Assembly (NCBI GenBank): GCA_017519865.1 | Contig: JAFWRQ010000023.1 | Span: forward strand, 1-64,000 | DNA from: Bacteroidales bacterium | GTDB taxonomy: Bacteria; Bacteroidota; Bacteroidia; Bacteroidales; UBA932 | Length of the DNA: 64,000 nt | Reading direction: 5' to 3' | In this document: positions 18,723 to 27,363 of the stretch, piece by piece | How positions within the stretch are numbered: the first letter of the stretch is position 1 | Layout: each line of letters starts with the position of its first letter | Program-made: the position numbers and the translations under genes | The notes under the pieces: model-generated | Seen by the model: only the letters and a program-made list of their open reading frames with translations | Told to the model about the DNA's origin: nothing | Databases searched by the model: none

Positions 18723-20348
18723 ATGAAAAAGCTCTTTATCCTGGCGGCAGTCGCGATTGCGGCGACCGTCTCATGCGGTTCCCCTAAGGGGAATCAGGCC
18801 GAAGAGGGCCAGCAACTGTTCATCGGCGACGACATCGCCGTAGCTCAGACCCAGTACGGAAAGGTACGTGGCTACATCCTTCATGACATCTATCAGTTCA
18901 AGGGCATCCCTTATGGCGCTCCGACCAGCGGCAAGAACCGCTTCATGCCTCCGCAGAAACCGGAGCCGTGGGAGGGTATCCGCAATGCCTACAACTACGG
19001 CGCTTCCGCTCCCCAGTCCTTTGGTTACTCGCGTTCCCCGGAGTCCGCGGGATTCCTCGTGGACAACTGGAATTATGACGATTTCAGCGAGGATTGCCTC
19101 CGCCTGAACGTCTGGACACCTGGCCTTGACGCCGCCAAGCGTCCGGTCATCGTATGGTTGCACGGTGGCGGATTCTCGAGCGGCAACGGCATCGAGCAGG
19201 ATGGCTACTGCGGCGAGAACCTATCCAAATACGGCGACGTCGTATTCTGTTCGCTCAACCATCGCCTCAACGTCTTCGGTTTTTCCGATTTCGCCAGTGT
19301 GGGCGGAGAGAAATACCTTCACTCCGGCAATGTAGGAATGCTTGACATCATCGCTGCCCTTCAGTGGGTGCATGACAATATCGCCAATTTCGGCGGCGAC
19401 CCGGGCAATGTCACTATCATCGGCCAGTCCGGCGGCGGCTCCAAGGTCAGCACAGTTGCCGCCATGCCTGCGGCCAAGGGCCTGGTACACAAGGGTGTTG
19501 CCCTGTCGGGCAACTCCATCCGCGGCGGCGACAAGGCAGCCGCCGAGAAGCTCGGTGAGTATATCCTCAAGGAGGCCGGCCTGAAGCCCGCCCAGATCGA
19601 CAAGCTTCAGGAGATGCCTTGGGAGGAGTATTATGCACTTGCCAACCGCGCTTCGCGCAAGATGGCTTCCGAGACCGGCATCAGCTCCGGCTTCAGGCCG
19701 GTGTCCGACGGCGTCGACATCCCGTTCGAATTCTTCGCTGCCAACGACCCCAATGTTCCGGACATCCCGATGATTTACTGCACCACTTTCCAGGAGCAGA
19801 ATCCTGACCGCACCAACGCCGCCCTCGAGGACATCACCTTCGACGGTGTTGTCCAGCAGATGACCGGCAGGTACGGCGACAATGCCCGCCAGATCGTAGA
19901 GGCCTATGCCAAGGTGTTCCCCGACCTCCGTCCCATCGAAATCTGGGCAATGCTGACCGGCGTCCGCACCAACGTCGTCCGTGCTGCCAACACCAAGCTC
20001 CAGCAGAAGTCTCCGGTCTATATGGCCTGGTTCGGCTGGCAGCCGCCGCTCTTCGACGGCCGCATGCGCGCCTTCCACTGCCTCGACATCTGCTTCTGGC
20101 TGCACAATACTGACGCCATGATCACCCATACCGGCGGCGGCTCGCGTCCGCGCGCGCTGTCGGACAAGATGTCCGACGCCCTGCTCGCGTTCATGCGCAC
20201 CGGCGATCCTAACACCAAGTCCCTCCCGGCCTGGCCGAAGTATACCGCCGAGAACGGAGAGACGATGGTTCTCAATGACGTCTGCGAGGTCAAGAACGAC
20301 CCTGACCGCGAGTGCCGTACGGTCCTGGAGACCCTTATGGGCCAGTAG
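18723..20348 (+). CDS. Type B carboxylesterase lipoprotein
   Basis: Alpha/beta-hydrolase of the carboxylesterase type B family (para-nitrobenzyl esterase-like), 541 residues, with a lipoprotein signal (MKKLFILAAVAIAATVSC). Family landmarks: YGKVRGY, FKGIPYG, SEDCLRLNVWTP, the oxyanion loop VWLHGGGFSSGNG, and the nucleophile elbow GQSGGG with Ser236; the more usual elbow is GESAGG. HCLDICFWLHN carries the probable catalytic His. It may remove acyl groups from hemicellulose or aromatic esters, but the family is substrate-diverse. It has its own promoter and terminator, so it is a monocistronic unit at the end of the hydrolase block. Confidence 0.88.
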   Translation: MKKLFILAAVAIAATVSCGSPKGNQAEEGQQLFIGDDIAVAQTQYGKVRGYILHDIYQFKGIPYGAPTSGKNRFMPPQKPEPWEGIRNAYNYGASAPQSFGYSRSPESAGFLVDNWNYDDFSEDCLRLNVWTPGLDAAKRPVIVWLHGGGFSSGNGIEQDGYCGENLSKYGDVVFCSLNHRLNVFGFSDFASVGGEKYLHSGNVGMLDIIAALQWVHDNIANFGGDPGNVTIIGQSGGGSKVSTVAAMPAAKGLVHKGVALSGNSIRGGDKAAAEKLGEYILKEAGLKPAQIDKLQEMPWEEYYALANRASRKMASETGISSGFRPVSDGVDIPFEFFAANDPNVPDIPMIYCTTFQEQNPDRTNAALEDITFDGVVQQMTGRYGDNARQIVEAYAKVFPDLRPIEIWAMLTGVRTNVVRAANTKLQQKSPVYMAWFGWQPPLFDGRMRAFHCLDICFWLHNTDAMITHTGGGSRPRALSDKMSDALLAFMRTGDPNTKSLPAWPKYTAENGETMVLNDVCEVKNDPDRECRTVLETLMGQ

Positions 20349-20372
20349 GACTGCCGTACCGCTCAGCGAACG

Positions 20373-20410
20373 CAAAAGCGCGGATTCCCATTTGGGATCC
20401 GCGCTTTTTC
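20373..20410. terminator. Bidirectional terminator between the carboxylesterase and the GT4 gene
   Basis: Arms AGCGCGGAT(T)CCC / GGGATCCGCGCT flanked by AAAA on the left and TTTTT on the right, placed between two convergent genes, so it can stop transcription from both sides. Confidence 0.85.
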
Positions 20411-20418
20411 CGTCCGCC

Positions 20419-21933
20419 TCAGGCGGAGAGTTGGTCAAGGAGAGTCGCCAGGAGACGGGTGAGGTGGCGGCGGGTATAACGCTCGAGACCTGTGGGGTTG
20501 AAAGCGGGACCGGCGCTGGAACCGGGGGCGGCGAGGTGCGCGGACCAGGCGCGGTCCACCGCGGAGCGGATGGCTGCGGACTGGTCCCAGTCGCACATGA
20601 GTCCGGTGCGTGTATCGGCGAGGACTTGCGCGGCAGCGCCGTCCTCCTGGCCGATGCCCAGCACCGGGCGCCGTGCCGCCAGGTACTCGAAAATCTTGCC
20701 CGGCAGGACGTTGCGGTATTCGGGCTCCTGCCTCAGGGGGAGGATCAGGAGGGATGCGGCGCGCTGCTCGGCGACGGCGACGTCGTGCGGCTGATATCCG
20801 AGATTGTCGAGATTGTGGCCGAGACCGCGCGCCTTTATGGCGGCGACGATGGCCTCGTCAACCTTGCCGACCAGACGGATGTGCAGGGCGCTGCGGAATG
20901 CCTCATCCTCTGCACATTTTGCCGCCAGGGCGTCCCACAGCGCCAGGGGATTGCCGTCCTCGGCAAACAGCCCTGTGTGCGTCACGCGGAACTCCGCCGG
21001 GCTGTCTGCCTGGAGAAGGTCTGTTTGAGGGTTGGAGACCTTCTCCACCTGTTCTGCGTTACAGGTGGATGAGGTTTGATTGTCCTGGGGAAGGTCTGCG
21101 GTGTTTGAGCAGACCTTCTCCACGGTAGGGGCTGAGGTGGCAGGGTAGTCGTCCTCGTCGAAGCCGTTGGTTATAAGGACGACGGGCGTGCGCGTCATCT
21201 CCTGGAACTCCCGCTGTACCAGCGGGGTGACGGAGATGACTGCCGAGGCCTCGTCCAGCACCGATTTCTCTAGCCTGTGCTGCTTGCGGTCAGCCGCCTT
21301 GCCCAGATGCAAGTGCTTATAGTAGAACATCTTGGTCCAAGGGTCGCGGAAATCGGCCACCCACGGGATGCCCGTGGCCCTGTGAAGCCCGCGCCCTATC
21401 AGGTGCATCGACTGCGGCGGGCCAGTCGTGACGATGACGTCCACAGGATGCTCTTTGAGATACTTTTTGAGGAATCGGACCGAGGGACGCACCCACCAGA
21501 CCCGGGGGTCCGGGACGAAGAGATTGCCCCTGATCCACAGCGAAAGGTTCTGTTTCCAGTTCTTACTGCCACCGGAGATAGGGTTGACTTCGCCGCCGGT
21601 CGCGCGCGCGGCGTCTGGCGCGCTTTCACCGCCCACCGCCGCGGGCGAGCCCTTGCTGCCTATCAGCGTCTGCATGTCGGTCGAGGCCTTCGAACCCATG
21701 ATACGACGATATATGCCGTAAGGCTCGGTGATAGGGCGACGGATGATCTCAGCCTCGGAGGGGATATCCGTCAGCAGAGTCTTGTCCACGGAGGACAGTT
21801 CGGGATTCTCCGGTGTGTAGACCACCGGCTGCCAACCTTCGGCAGGCAGATACTTGGCGAATTTCACCCAGCGCTGTACGCCCGACCCTCCTGCAGGCGG
21901 CCAATAGTAAGATATGACGAGAACCCTTTTCAT
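20419..21933 (-). CDS. GT4-type glycosyltransferase with a palindrome-encoded insertion
   Basis: GT-B glycosyltransferase, about 504 residues. The start is taken as the ATG at 21933 (MKRVLVISYYWPPAGGSGVQ) because the promoter box at 21941-21948 rules out the codon at 21951. N-terminal Rossmann half: RWVKFAKYLPAEGWQ, VDVIVTTGPPQS; C-terminal donor half: THTGLF, NLGYQPHD and the GT4-like EYLAARRPVLGIG. Probably acts on cell-surface polysaccharide or lipid-linked sugar; donor and acceptor are unknown. Between NGFDEDDYP and FRVTHTGLF lies an extra segment of about 40 Ser/Asn/Gln/Glu-rich residues, encoded by three adjacent DNA hairpins (21012-21121). No other glycan-synthesis gene is next to it. 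Confidence 0.85.
   Translation of the reverse strand: MKRVLVISYYWPPAGGSGVQRWVKFAKYLPAEGWQPVVYTPENPELSSVDKTLLTDIPSEAEIIRRPITEPYGIYRRIMGSKASTDMQTLIGSKGSPAAVGGESAPDAARATGGEVNPISGGSKNWKQNLSLWIRGNLFVPDPRVWWVRPSVRFLKKYLKEHPVDVIVTTGPPQSMHLIGRGLHRATGIPWVADFRDPWTKMFYYKHLHLGKAADRKQHRLEKSVLDEASAVISVTPLVQREFQEMTRTPVVLITNGFDEDDYPATSAPTVEKVCSNTADLPQDNQTSSTCNAEQVEKVSNPQTDLLQADSPAEFRVTHTGLFAEDGNPLALWDALAAKCAEDEAFRSALHIRLVGKVDEAIVAAIKARGLGHNLDNLGYQPHDVAVAEQRAASLLILPLRQEPEYRNVLPGKIFEYLAARRPVLGIGQEDGAAAQVLADTRTGLMCDWDQSAAIRSAVDRAWSAHLAAPGSSAGPAFNPTGLERYTRRHLTRLLATLLDQLSA
21012..21121. repeat. Three consecutive palindromes inside the GT4 coding sequence
   Basis: Hairpin 1: GGAGAAGGTCT (21012-21022) with AGACCTTCTCC (21036-21046). 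Hairpin 2: CCACCTGT (21045-21052) with ACAGGTGG (21061-21068). Hairpin 3: GGGGAAGGTCTGC (21087-21099) with GCAGACCTTCTCC (21109-21121), one mismatch. Hairpins 1 and 3 share their arm sequence and a TTTGAG loop motif, so they look like two copies of one unit. The reading frame stays open throughout. Confidence 0.75.
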
Positions 21934-21940
21934 ATTGCTA

Positions 21941-21948
21941 CAAATATA
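21941..21948 (-). promoter_or_regulatory. -7 promoter box for the GT4 gene
   Basis: TATATTTG on the minus strand. Its last base is only 7 nt before the ATG at 21933, so the transcript is expected to have almost no leader. Confidence 0.6.
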
Positions 21949-22014
21949 CACTTTTTCCCCGCCCTATCAAACATCACCTCCTTGAGAGGAGTGCGGTAAT
22001 TCGAGAATAATGAC

Positions 22015-22022
22015 TAACTTTG
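22015..22022 (+). promoter_or_regulatory. -7 promoter box (TAACTTTG) for mutS
   Basis: Exact TAnnTTTG match. It includes the TTG at 22020 and sits directly before an ATG at 22023, so neither can be the translation start; the mutS start is the ATG at 22044. Confidence 0.65.
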
Positions 22023-22043
22023 TATGATAAGGAATCTACGAAG

Positions 22044-24767
22044 ATGGCGAAGACGAAGGAAAAGGATCCGATGACCCCGATGATGAAACAGTTTTTCGGT
22101 TTCAAGGCGCAGTGCCCCGATGCCGTGCTGCTGTTCCGTTGCGGAGATTTCTATGAGACGTACGGCGAGGACGCCGTGATAGCCAGCAAGGTACTCGGTA
22201 TCGTGCTGACCAAGCGGTCCAACGCAACGGAGGATGCGATTCCGATGGCTGGTGTCCCGTATCACGCCATCGACGCCTATCTTCCGAAACTCATCCGTGC
22301 CGGCTACAAGGTCGCCATCTGCGACCAGTTGGAGGATCCCAAATTCGCCAAGAACATAGTCAAGAGGGGAGTGACCGAAATCGTGACTCCAGGCGTCGCC
22401 TTCGGCGAGCAGATGCTGGTCCAGAAGGAGAACAACTTCCTGGCCGGTCTGTTCTTCCGCGGTGAAAGTTGCGGCGCGGCTTTCCTGGACGTATCCACCG
22501 GAACATTCAAAGTGGCACAGGGCAGTGCCGACTATGTCGGGACGCTTCTGGCATCCTTCGCTCCGAAGGAGCTGGTCGTGCCTCGCGGCTATGAGAAGTC
22601 CGTCAAGGAGAAGTACGGCACTTCGGCTTATATCACGACGCTCGATGAGTGGGCGTTCGTGCAGGATGCCTCCGAGGACAAGTTGCGCAAACAACTGGGG
22701 GTGAGGTCCCTGAAGGGATTCGCCATCGGCTCGTGCCCTCTGGGCATCTGCGCCGCCGGCGCATTGCTCGTATATCTCGAGCAGACGCACCACAGCGGCC
22801 TTGGCAACATCTGCTCCATCTCAAGGATAGACGGTTCGAAGTTCGTGTGGATGGACAAGTTCACCTTCCGCAACCTGGAGATATTCGCTTCGGCTGCGGG
22901 CGCGGAGGGGACGGCGCTGGTCGATGTAATCGACCGCTGCAGTTCCCCTATGGGCGCCCGCCTGCTCCGTCAGTGGCTCTCGATGCCGGTCATGGACCTG
23001 GACGAACTGAACGCCCGCTACGACGTGGTGGAACACTTCGTCAAGGAGGACGACGATTTGCGCGAACTGCAGGGCCTTGTCTCCAATGTCGGCGACCTGG
23101 AGCGCATCCTGTCCCGCGCGGCGACCGGCAAGATCCTGCCGCGCGAGGTGATGCAGCTGGGGCGCTCGCTGGAGCAGACAGACCCGATAGCGGCACTGTG
23201 CCGCGGACGCGGCGTCGCGGAGCTCGACCGCATGGTCGGGGAACTGCGCGGCTGCGGCGAACTGCTCGGCGACATCCGTCGCACGATGGCCGCCAGTCCC
23301 GCCGCCCAGTTGGGCAAGGGCGACATCATCGCCGCCGGGGTCGATGCAGAGCTCGACGAGCTCCGCGACATCTCCCACGGCGGCAAGGAGTACCTCCTGC
23401 AGATGCAGCAGCGCGAGATAGACCGCACGGGTATCAGCTCGCTCAAGATAGGCTACAACAACGTCTTCGGGTACTATATCGAGGTCCGTAACACCTTCAA
23501 GGACAAGGTTCCTGAGGAGTGGATACGCAAGCAGACCCTCGTCAATGCCGAACGTTACATCACCGAGGAACTCAAGGAGTACGAGGAGAAGATCCTCTCT
23601 GCCGAAGGGCGCATCTATGAGATTGAAAGCCGGATCTATTCCGGATTGATCGCAGAAATCCAAAGCTATATCCGCGACATCCAGGCCAACTGCCAGATAC
23701 TGGCGCGGCTGGACGTCCTGTCGGGCTTCGCAGACCTGGCGGCCGACAGCCGCTACTGCCGTCCGGTCATGACGGACGGCCTCGTGCTGGACATCCGCGC
23801 CGGCCGCCATCCGGTCATCGAGAAAATGATGGGGCCGGGCGAGGAGTACGTCCCCAATGATGTATATCTGGATTCCGAACAGCAGCAGATCATCATCCTG
23901 ACGGGTCCCAATATGGCCGGTAAGTCGGCCCTCCTGCGCCAGACCGCACTCATCGTGCTGCTGGCCCAGGTAGGCTGCTGGGTGCCGGCCGACAGCGCAA
24001 CGATAGGTTATTTCGACAAGATCTTCACGCGCGTCGGTGCATCGGACAACATTTCCCGTGGCGAATCCACATTCATGGTGGAGATGCTTGAGACATCGAT
24101 GATAATGCACAACCTCTCTGAGCGTTCTCTGGTCCTGCTGGACGAGATCGGCCGCGGCACGTCGACCTACGACGGTATGTCCATAGCCCGTGCCCTGGTG
24201 GAGTACCTCCATGAGCACGGCAAGCGCGCCAAGACCCTGTTCGCGACGCATTACCACGAACTGAATGACCTCGAGAGCATCTATCCGAGGGTGAAGAATT
24301 TCCACATCGCCGTCAAGGAGGTGGGCAAGCAGGTCATCTTCCTGCGCAAGCTCAAGGAAGGCGGTGTTGCACACAGTTTCGGTATCCATGTGGCCCGGCT
24401 CGCCGGAATGCCGCGCGAGGTGCTCGACTCCGCCGAGCGCACCCTCGCGCAACTCGAAGGCGGCTCTACGCCGAAGGTCTACGGACCTGGCCTACAAGCC
24501 GCGGAGTCCGGCTCGGAGACCGCATTTACCCGGGCAGGGTCGGCGTGTACCGGAAGGGACCCTAGCCGACGCGGGCTTGAGCCGGACTCCGCGGCAGGAG
24601 GACGCTCTGAGGGCGTGGAGCCGGGATTCCAACTGTCGCTGTTCCAGCTCGACGACCCCACGCTGAGCGCGATCCGCGACAAACTGAACGCCGCCGACCT
24701 CGACAATATGACCCCCATGCAGGCCTTTGACCTGCTACGTTCAATGAAAGCAGAATTAGGATTGTAA
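22044..24767 (+). CDS. mutS: DNA mismatch repair protein MutS
   Basis: Mismatch-recognition ATPase, 907 residues from the ATG at 22044 (MAKTKEKDPMTPMMKQFF). The mismatch-binding Phe-X-Glu is in GDFYETYGED near residue 40. Connector, lever and clamp domains follow. The ATPase has Walker A TGPNMAGKS, Walker B LVLLDEIGRGTSTYDG and ATHYHEL. The C-terminal region between ERTLAQLEGG and FQLSLFQLDDP, usually a short variable linker, is enlarged by about 45 residues encoded by a large DNA palindrome (24499-24594). The frame stays open and the catalytic core is untouched, so the protein should work. The YfhO-like gene begins 1 nt after its stop, implying translational coupling. Confidence 0.97.
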   Translation: MAKTKEKDPMTPMMKQFFGFKAQCPDAVLLFRCGDFYETYGEDAVIASKVLGIVLTKRSNATEDAIPMAGVPYHAIDAYLPKLIRAGYKVAICDQLEDPKFAKNIVKRGVTEIVTPGVAFGEQMLVQKENNFLAGLFFRGESCGAAFLDVSTGTFKVAQGSADYVGTLLASFAPKELVVPRGYEKSVKEKYGTSAYITTLDEWAFVQDASEDKLRKQLGVRSLKGFAIGSCPLGICAAGALLVYLEQTHHSGLGNICSISRIDGSKFVWMDKFTFRNLEIFASAAGAEGTALVDVIDRCSSPMGARLLRQWLSMPVMDLDELNARYDVVEHFVKEDDDLRELQGLVSNVGDLERILSRAATGKILPREVMQLGRSLEQTDPIAALCRGRGVAELDRMVGELRGCGELLGDIRRTMAASPAAQLGKGDIIAAGVDAELDELRDISHGGKEYLLQMQQREIDRTGISSLKIGYNNVFGYYIEVRNTFKDKVPEEWIRKQTLVNAERYITEELKEYEEKILSAEGRIYEIESRIYSGLIAEIQSYIRDIQANCQILARLDVLSGFADLAADSRYCRPVMTDGLVLDIRAGRHPVIEKMMGPGEEYVPNDVYLDSEQQQIIILTGPNMAGKSALLRQTALIVLLAQVGCWVPADSATIGYFDKIFTRVGASDNISRGESTFMVEMLETSMIMHNLSERSLVLLDEIGRGTSTYDGMSIARALVEYLHEHGKRAKTLFATHYHELNDLESIYPRVKNFHIAVKEVGKQVIFLRKLKEGGVAHSFGIHVARLAGMPREVLDSAERTLAQLEGGSTPKVYGPGLQAAESGSETAFTRAGSACTGRDPSRRGLEPDSAAGGRSEGVEPGFQLSLFQLDDPTLSAIRDKLNAADLDNMTPMQAFDLLRSMKAELGL
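24499..24594. repeat. Palindromic element inside the mutS linker
   Basis: Perfect 16-bp arms CCGCGGAGTCCGGCTC (24499-24514) and GAGCCGGACTCCGCGG (24579-24594) enclose 64 nt, with an inner AGGGTC/GACCCT pair (24536-24541, 24558-24563). It is inserted without disturbing the frame. Confidence 0.8.
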
Positions 24768-24768
24768 T

Positions 24769-27363
24769 ATGAGCAACAGACTGAAAGGGATACTGCCCTA
24801 CGCGCTTATCGTACTGTTTTTCCTCGTGATCGCATACGCCTTCGTACCGCAGGTACTGGGCGGAAAGATCGTGAACCAGAGCGACATCTCCGGCTATGTG
24901 GGCATGTCGCACGAGATGAACGAATGGAACAAGGCACATCCTGAAGACCCGGCGTACTGGACCGACGCCATGTTCGGCGGCATGCCGACGACCACGATCT
25001 CGGCGCCGCGCCAGGGCGACTGGACGCAGGCCATCTACGATGCCCTGCTGACCGGCAAGCGCCCGGCGACCTACCTGTTCATCGCCCTGCTGGGAGGATT
25101 CCTGCTTCTGCTCTCGCTCGGTGTCGACACTTTACTGGCCGCGGGGGGTGCCATTGCCGTGGCTTTCTGCTCATACAATTTCCAGATCATCCAGGTCGGA
25201 CACAACACCAAGATGCAGGCCATCGCATTCCTGCCTTGGGCGCTGGCGGCCTTCATTTTCACGTACCGCAGCGCCTTCAAGGAGGGCAAGGGCAGGAAGG
25301 CCTGGCTGCTGAAGACTGTGCTGGGGGCCGTGCTCTTCGCCTTCGCCGTGAGTTTCCAGGTCAAGGCCAACCATCAGCAGATCACTTACTACCTTGCGCT
25401 GATGCTGGTCATCTATGCGCTGGTGCTGTTTGTCTGGCTGGTCACCGACAAGGCCCGCAGGGGTCTGCTCGGGCGGTTCTTCATCGCCTCGGCCCTGCTG
25501 GTCGCGATGGGCGTAGCCGGCATCGCCACCAATGCCAACAAATTGATACCGGTATACAAATACACGGCCCAGTCCATGCGCGGCGGCTCCGAGCTCGCTT
25601 CCGCGAGCAACGCCGCCTCCGGCGGCCTGACCCTCGACTACGCCACCGCCTGGTCGTACGGTTGGGAGGAACTCCCCAACCTCATGATTCCCAATTTCAA
25701 CGGCGGCTCATCCAGCGGCGCCGTCAATCCCAAGCACTCCGAGACCGCAAAACTCTTCAAGGATGCCGGCTACTCCAACTACAAGGATATCGTCAAGGCC
25801 TTGCCGCTGTACTGGGGTCCCCAGCCGTTTACGGCGGGACCCATGTACATGGGAGCCATCACCGTGTTCCTGTTCATCCTGGGGTTGTTCCTGTGCGAGC
25901 CGAAAGACAAGTGGTGGGTGATTGTCTGCACCGTGCTGGCGATACTGCTTGCTGTGGGCAGCCATTTCATGTGGTTTACCAAACTTTTCTACGACCACAT
26001 GCCGTTCTACAACAAGTTCAGGACGGTGTCCATGGCCCTTGTCATCCTCCAGGTTACCCTGCCGGTGCTCGGTTTCCTGGCGCTTGACAGGATCGTCAAG
26101 GGACAGACCACGGCAGAGGAGTTCAAGAAGAAGATCCCTGTCGCCGGTACCATAGTCGCCGGCTTCTGCCTGCTGCTGTACATATTCCCGTCCATCGCCG
26201 GTTCGTTTACCGGAAGCGTCGATGCCGGACAGCAGGACATCCTGGTGGATGCCCTGAAGGCCGACAGGCGTTATCTCCTGAGGGCGGACGTCCTGAGGTC
26301 CCTGATCCTGATTCTCGCAGCAGGGGGATTGCTTCGCTGGGGCTATTCCGTGCCGAAGGGCGCGCCGAAGAGCTTCGACGCGCGGACGTCGGAGGGCCGC
26401 GATGCGGCCTTTGCCCGCCGTCGCACGGCAGCGCTGCTCGTCTGCGCGCTTGTCCTGCTGGACCTCTTCACCGTCGGAAAACGTTATCTTTCTGCCGATG
26501 ATTTCGTGACCCCGCGTTCGTTCAACAGCCAGTTCGCCAAGACTACCGTGGACGACCTCATCCTGGAAGACAAGGACATCTCGTACCGCGTCCTGGACCT
26601 GACGGTCGATCCTTTCAACAGTTCACGCCGTTCCTACTGGCACAAGAATATCGGCGGATACAGTCCTGCCAAGTTGCAACGCTACCAGGAACTCATTTCC
26701 AAGTATCTGATCCCCGAAGTGCAGTCCATCTATGATGCCGCCAACGGTGCCGCCACCATCACCGACCTCGAGGCTGTGCTGCCGGACCTGCCGGTAATGT
26801 CGGCGCTTAACCTGAAGTACATCGTGCTGGGCGACGATAATATGCCGGCCTTCAACAAGAATGCCTTCGGCAACGCCTGGTTCGTCGATGGAGCGGTGCC
26901 TGCGGCGTCGTCCGACGAGGCGCTTGCGCTCGTCGGTACCACGGACCTGCGCTCCGCCGCGGTCCTGGAGCCTGCCGACGCAGCAGCGGTCGCCGGCACG
27001 GCCTTCGCTGCCGCCGCCCCCGGCGACACCGTCGTGATGACCTCCTACGCCCCGAACGAGCTGCATTTCCATTACCGTTCGGCCGGGACCAGGATGGCGG
27101 TCTTCAGCGAAGTCTACTATCCGGAGGGCTGGCACGCCAGCCTGGCGGACACGGGAGCGGAAGTTCCGGTGCTTCGCGCCGACTGGATACTCCGCGCCGC
27201 CGTCCTGCCTGCCGGAGAGCACGACCTCGTCATGCGCTTCGATCCGCCTTCGATCACCAGGAGCGTGACCATCTCCAGGGCTTCGTCGATCGGCCTTATC
27301 ATCGTGCTTCTGCTGGCAGCGGCAAAGTCCGTCTTCGTGGCGGTCCGTAAAAAGGAGGAATAG
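24769..27363 (+). CDS. YfhO family multispanning membrane protein
   Basis: 864-residue integral membrane protein resembling the YfhO family (large GT-C-like membrane proteins, poorly characterised; the Gram-positive namesake affects lipoteichoic acid glycosylation). A first TM helix at about 8-28 is followed by a soluble loop (MFGGMPTTTISAPRQGDW), then repeated hydrophobic helices to about residue 500. A large soluble C-terminal domain follows (LNLKYIVLGDDNMPAFNKNAFGNAWFV is typical), and a final TM helix precedes a basic tail (VRKKEE). Substrate unknown. It starts one base after mutS and abuts rsmA with no gap, so the three are probably co-translated. This order may be positional rather than functional. 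Confidence 0.8.
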   Translation: MSNRLKGILPYALIVLFFLVIAYAFVPQVLGGKIVNQSDISGYVGMSHEMNEWNKAHPEDPAYWTDAMFGGMPTTTISAPRQGDWTQAIYDALLTGKRPATYLFIALLGGFLLLLSLGVDTLLAAGGAIAVAFCSYNFQIIQVGHNTKMQAIAFLPWALAAFIFTYRSAFKEGKGRKAWLLKTVLGAVLFAFAVSFQVKANHQQITYYLALMLVIYALVLFVWLVTDKARRGLLGRFFIASALLVAMGVAGIATNANKLIPVYKYTAQSMRGGSELASASNAASGGLTLDYATAWSYGWEELPNLMIPNFNGGSSSGAVNPKHSETAKLFKDAGYSNYKDIVKALPLYWGPQPFTAGPMYMGAITVFLFILGLFLCEPKDKWWVIVCTVLAILLAVGSHFMWFTKLFYDHMPFYNKFRTVSMALVILQVTLPVLGFLALDRIVKGQTTAEEFKKKIPVAGTIVAGFCLLLYIFPSIAGSFTGSVDAGQQDILVDALKADRRYLLRADVLRSLILILAAGGLLRWGYSVPKGAPKSFDARTSEGRDAAFARRRTAALLVCALVLLDLFTVGKRYLSADDFVTPRSFNSQFAKTTVDDLILEDKDISYRVLDLTVDPFNSSRRSYWHKNIGGYSPAKLQRYQELISKYLIPEVQSIYDAANGAATITDLEAVLPDLPVMSALNLKYIVLGDDNMPAFNKNAFGNAWFVDGAVPAASSDEALALVGTTDLRSAAVLEPADAAAVAGTAFAAAAPGDTVVMTSYAPNELHFHYRSAGTRMAVFSEVYYPEGWHASLADTGAEVPVLRADWILRAAVLPAGEHDLVMRFDPPSITRSVTISRASSIGLIIVLLLAAAKSVFVAVRKKEE

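Noticed and set aside
20275-21072. Plus-strand open frame of 265 codons across the GT4 gene
   Set aside because: It begins inside the carboxylesterase gene, crosses a bidirectional terminator and has a composition-driven sequence without a family.
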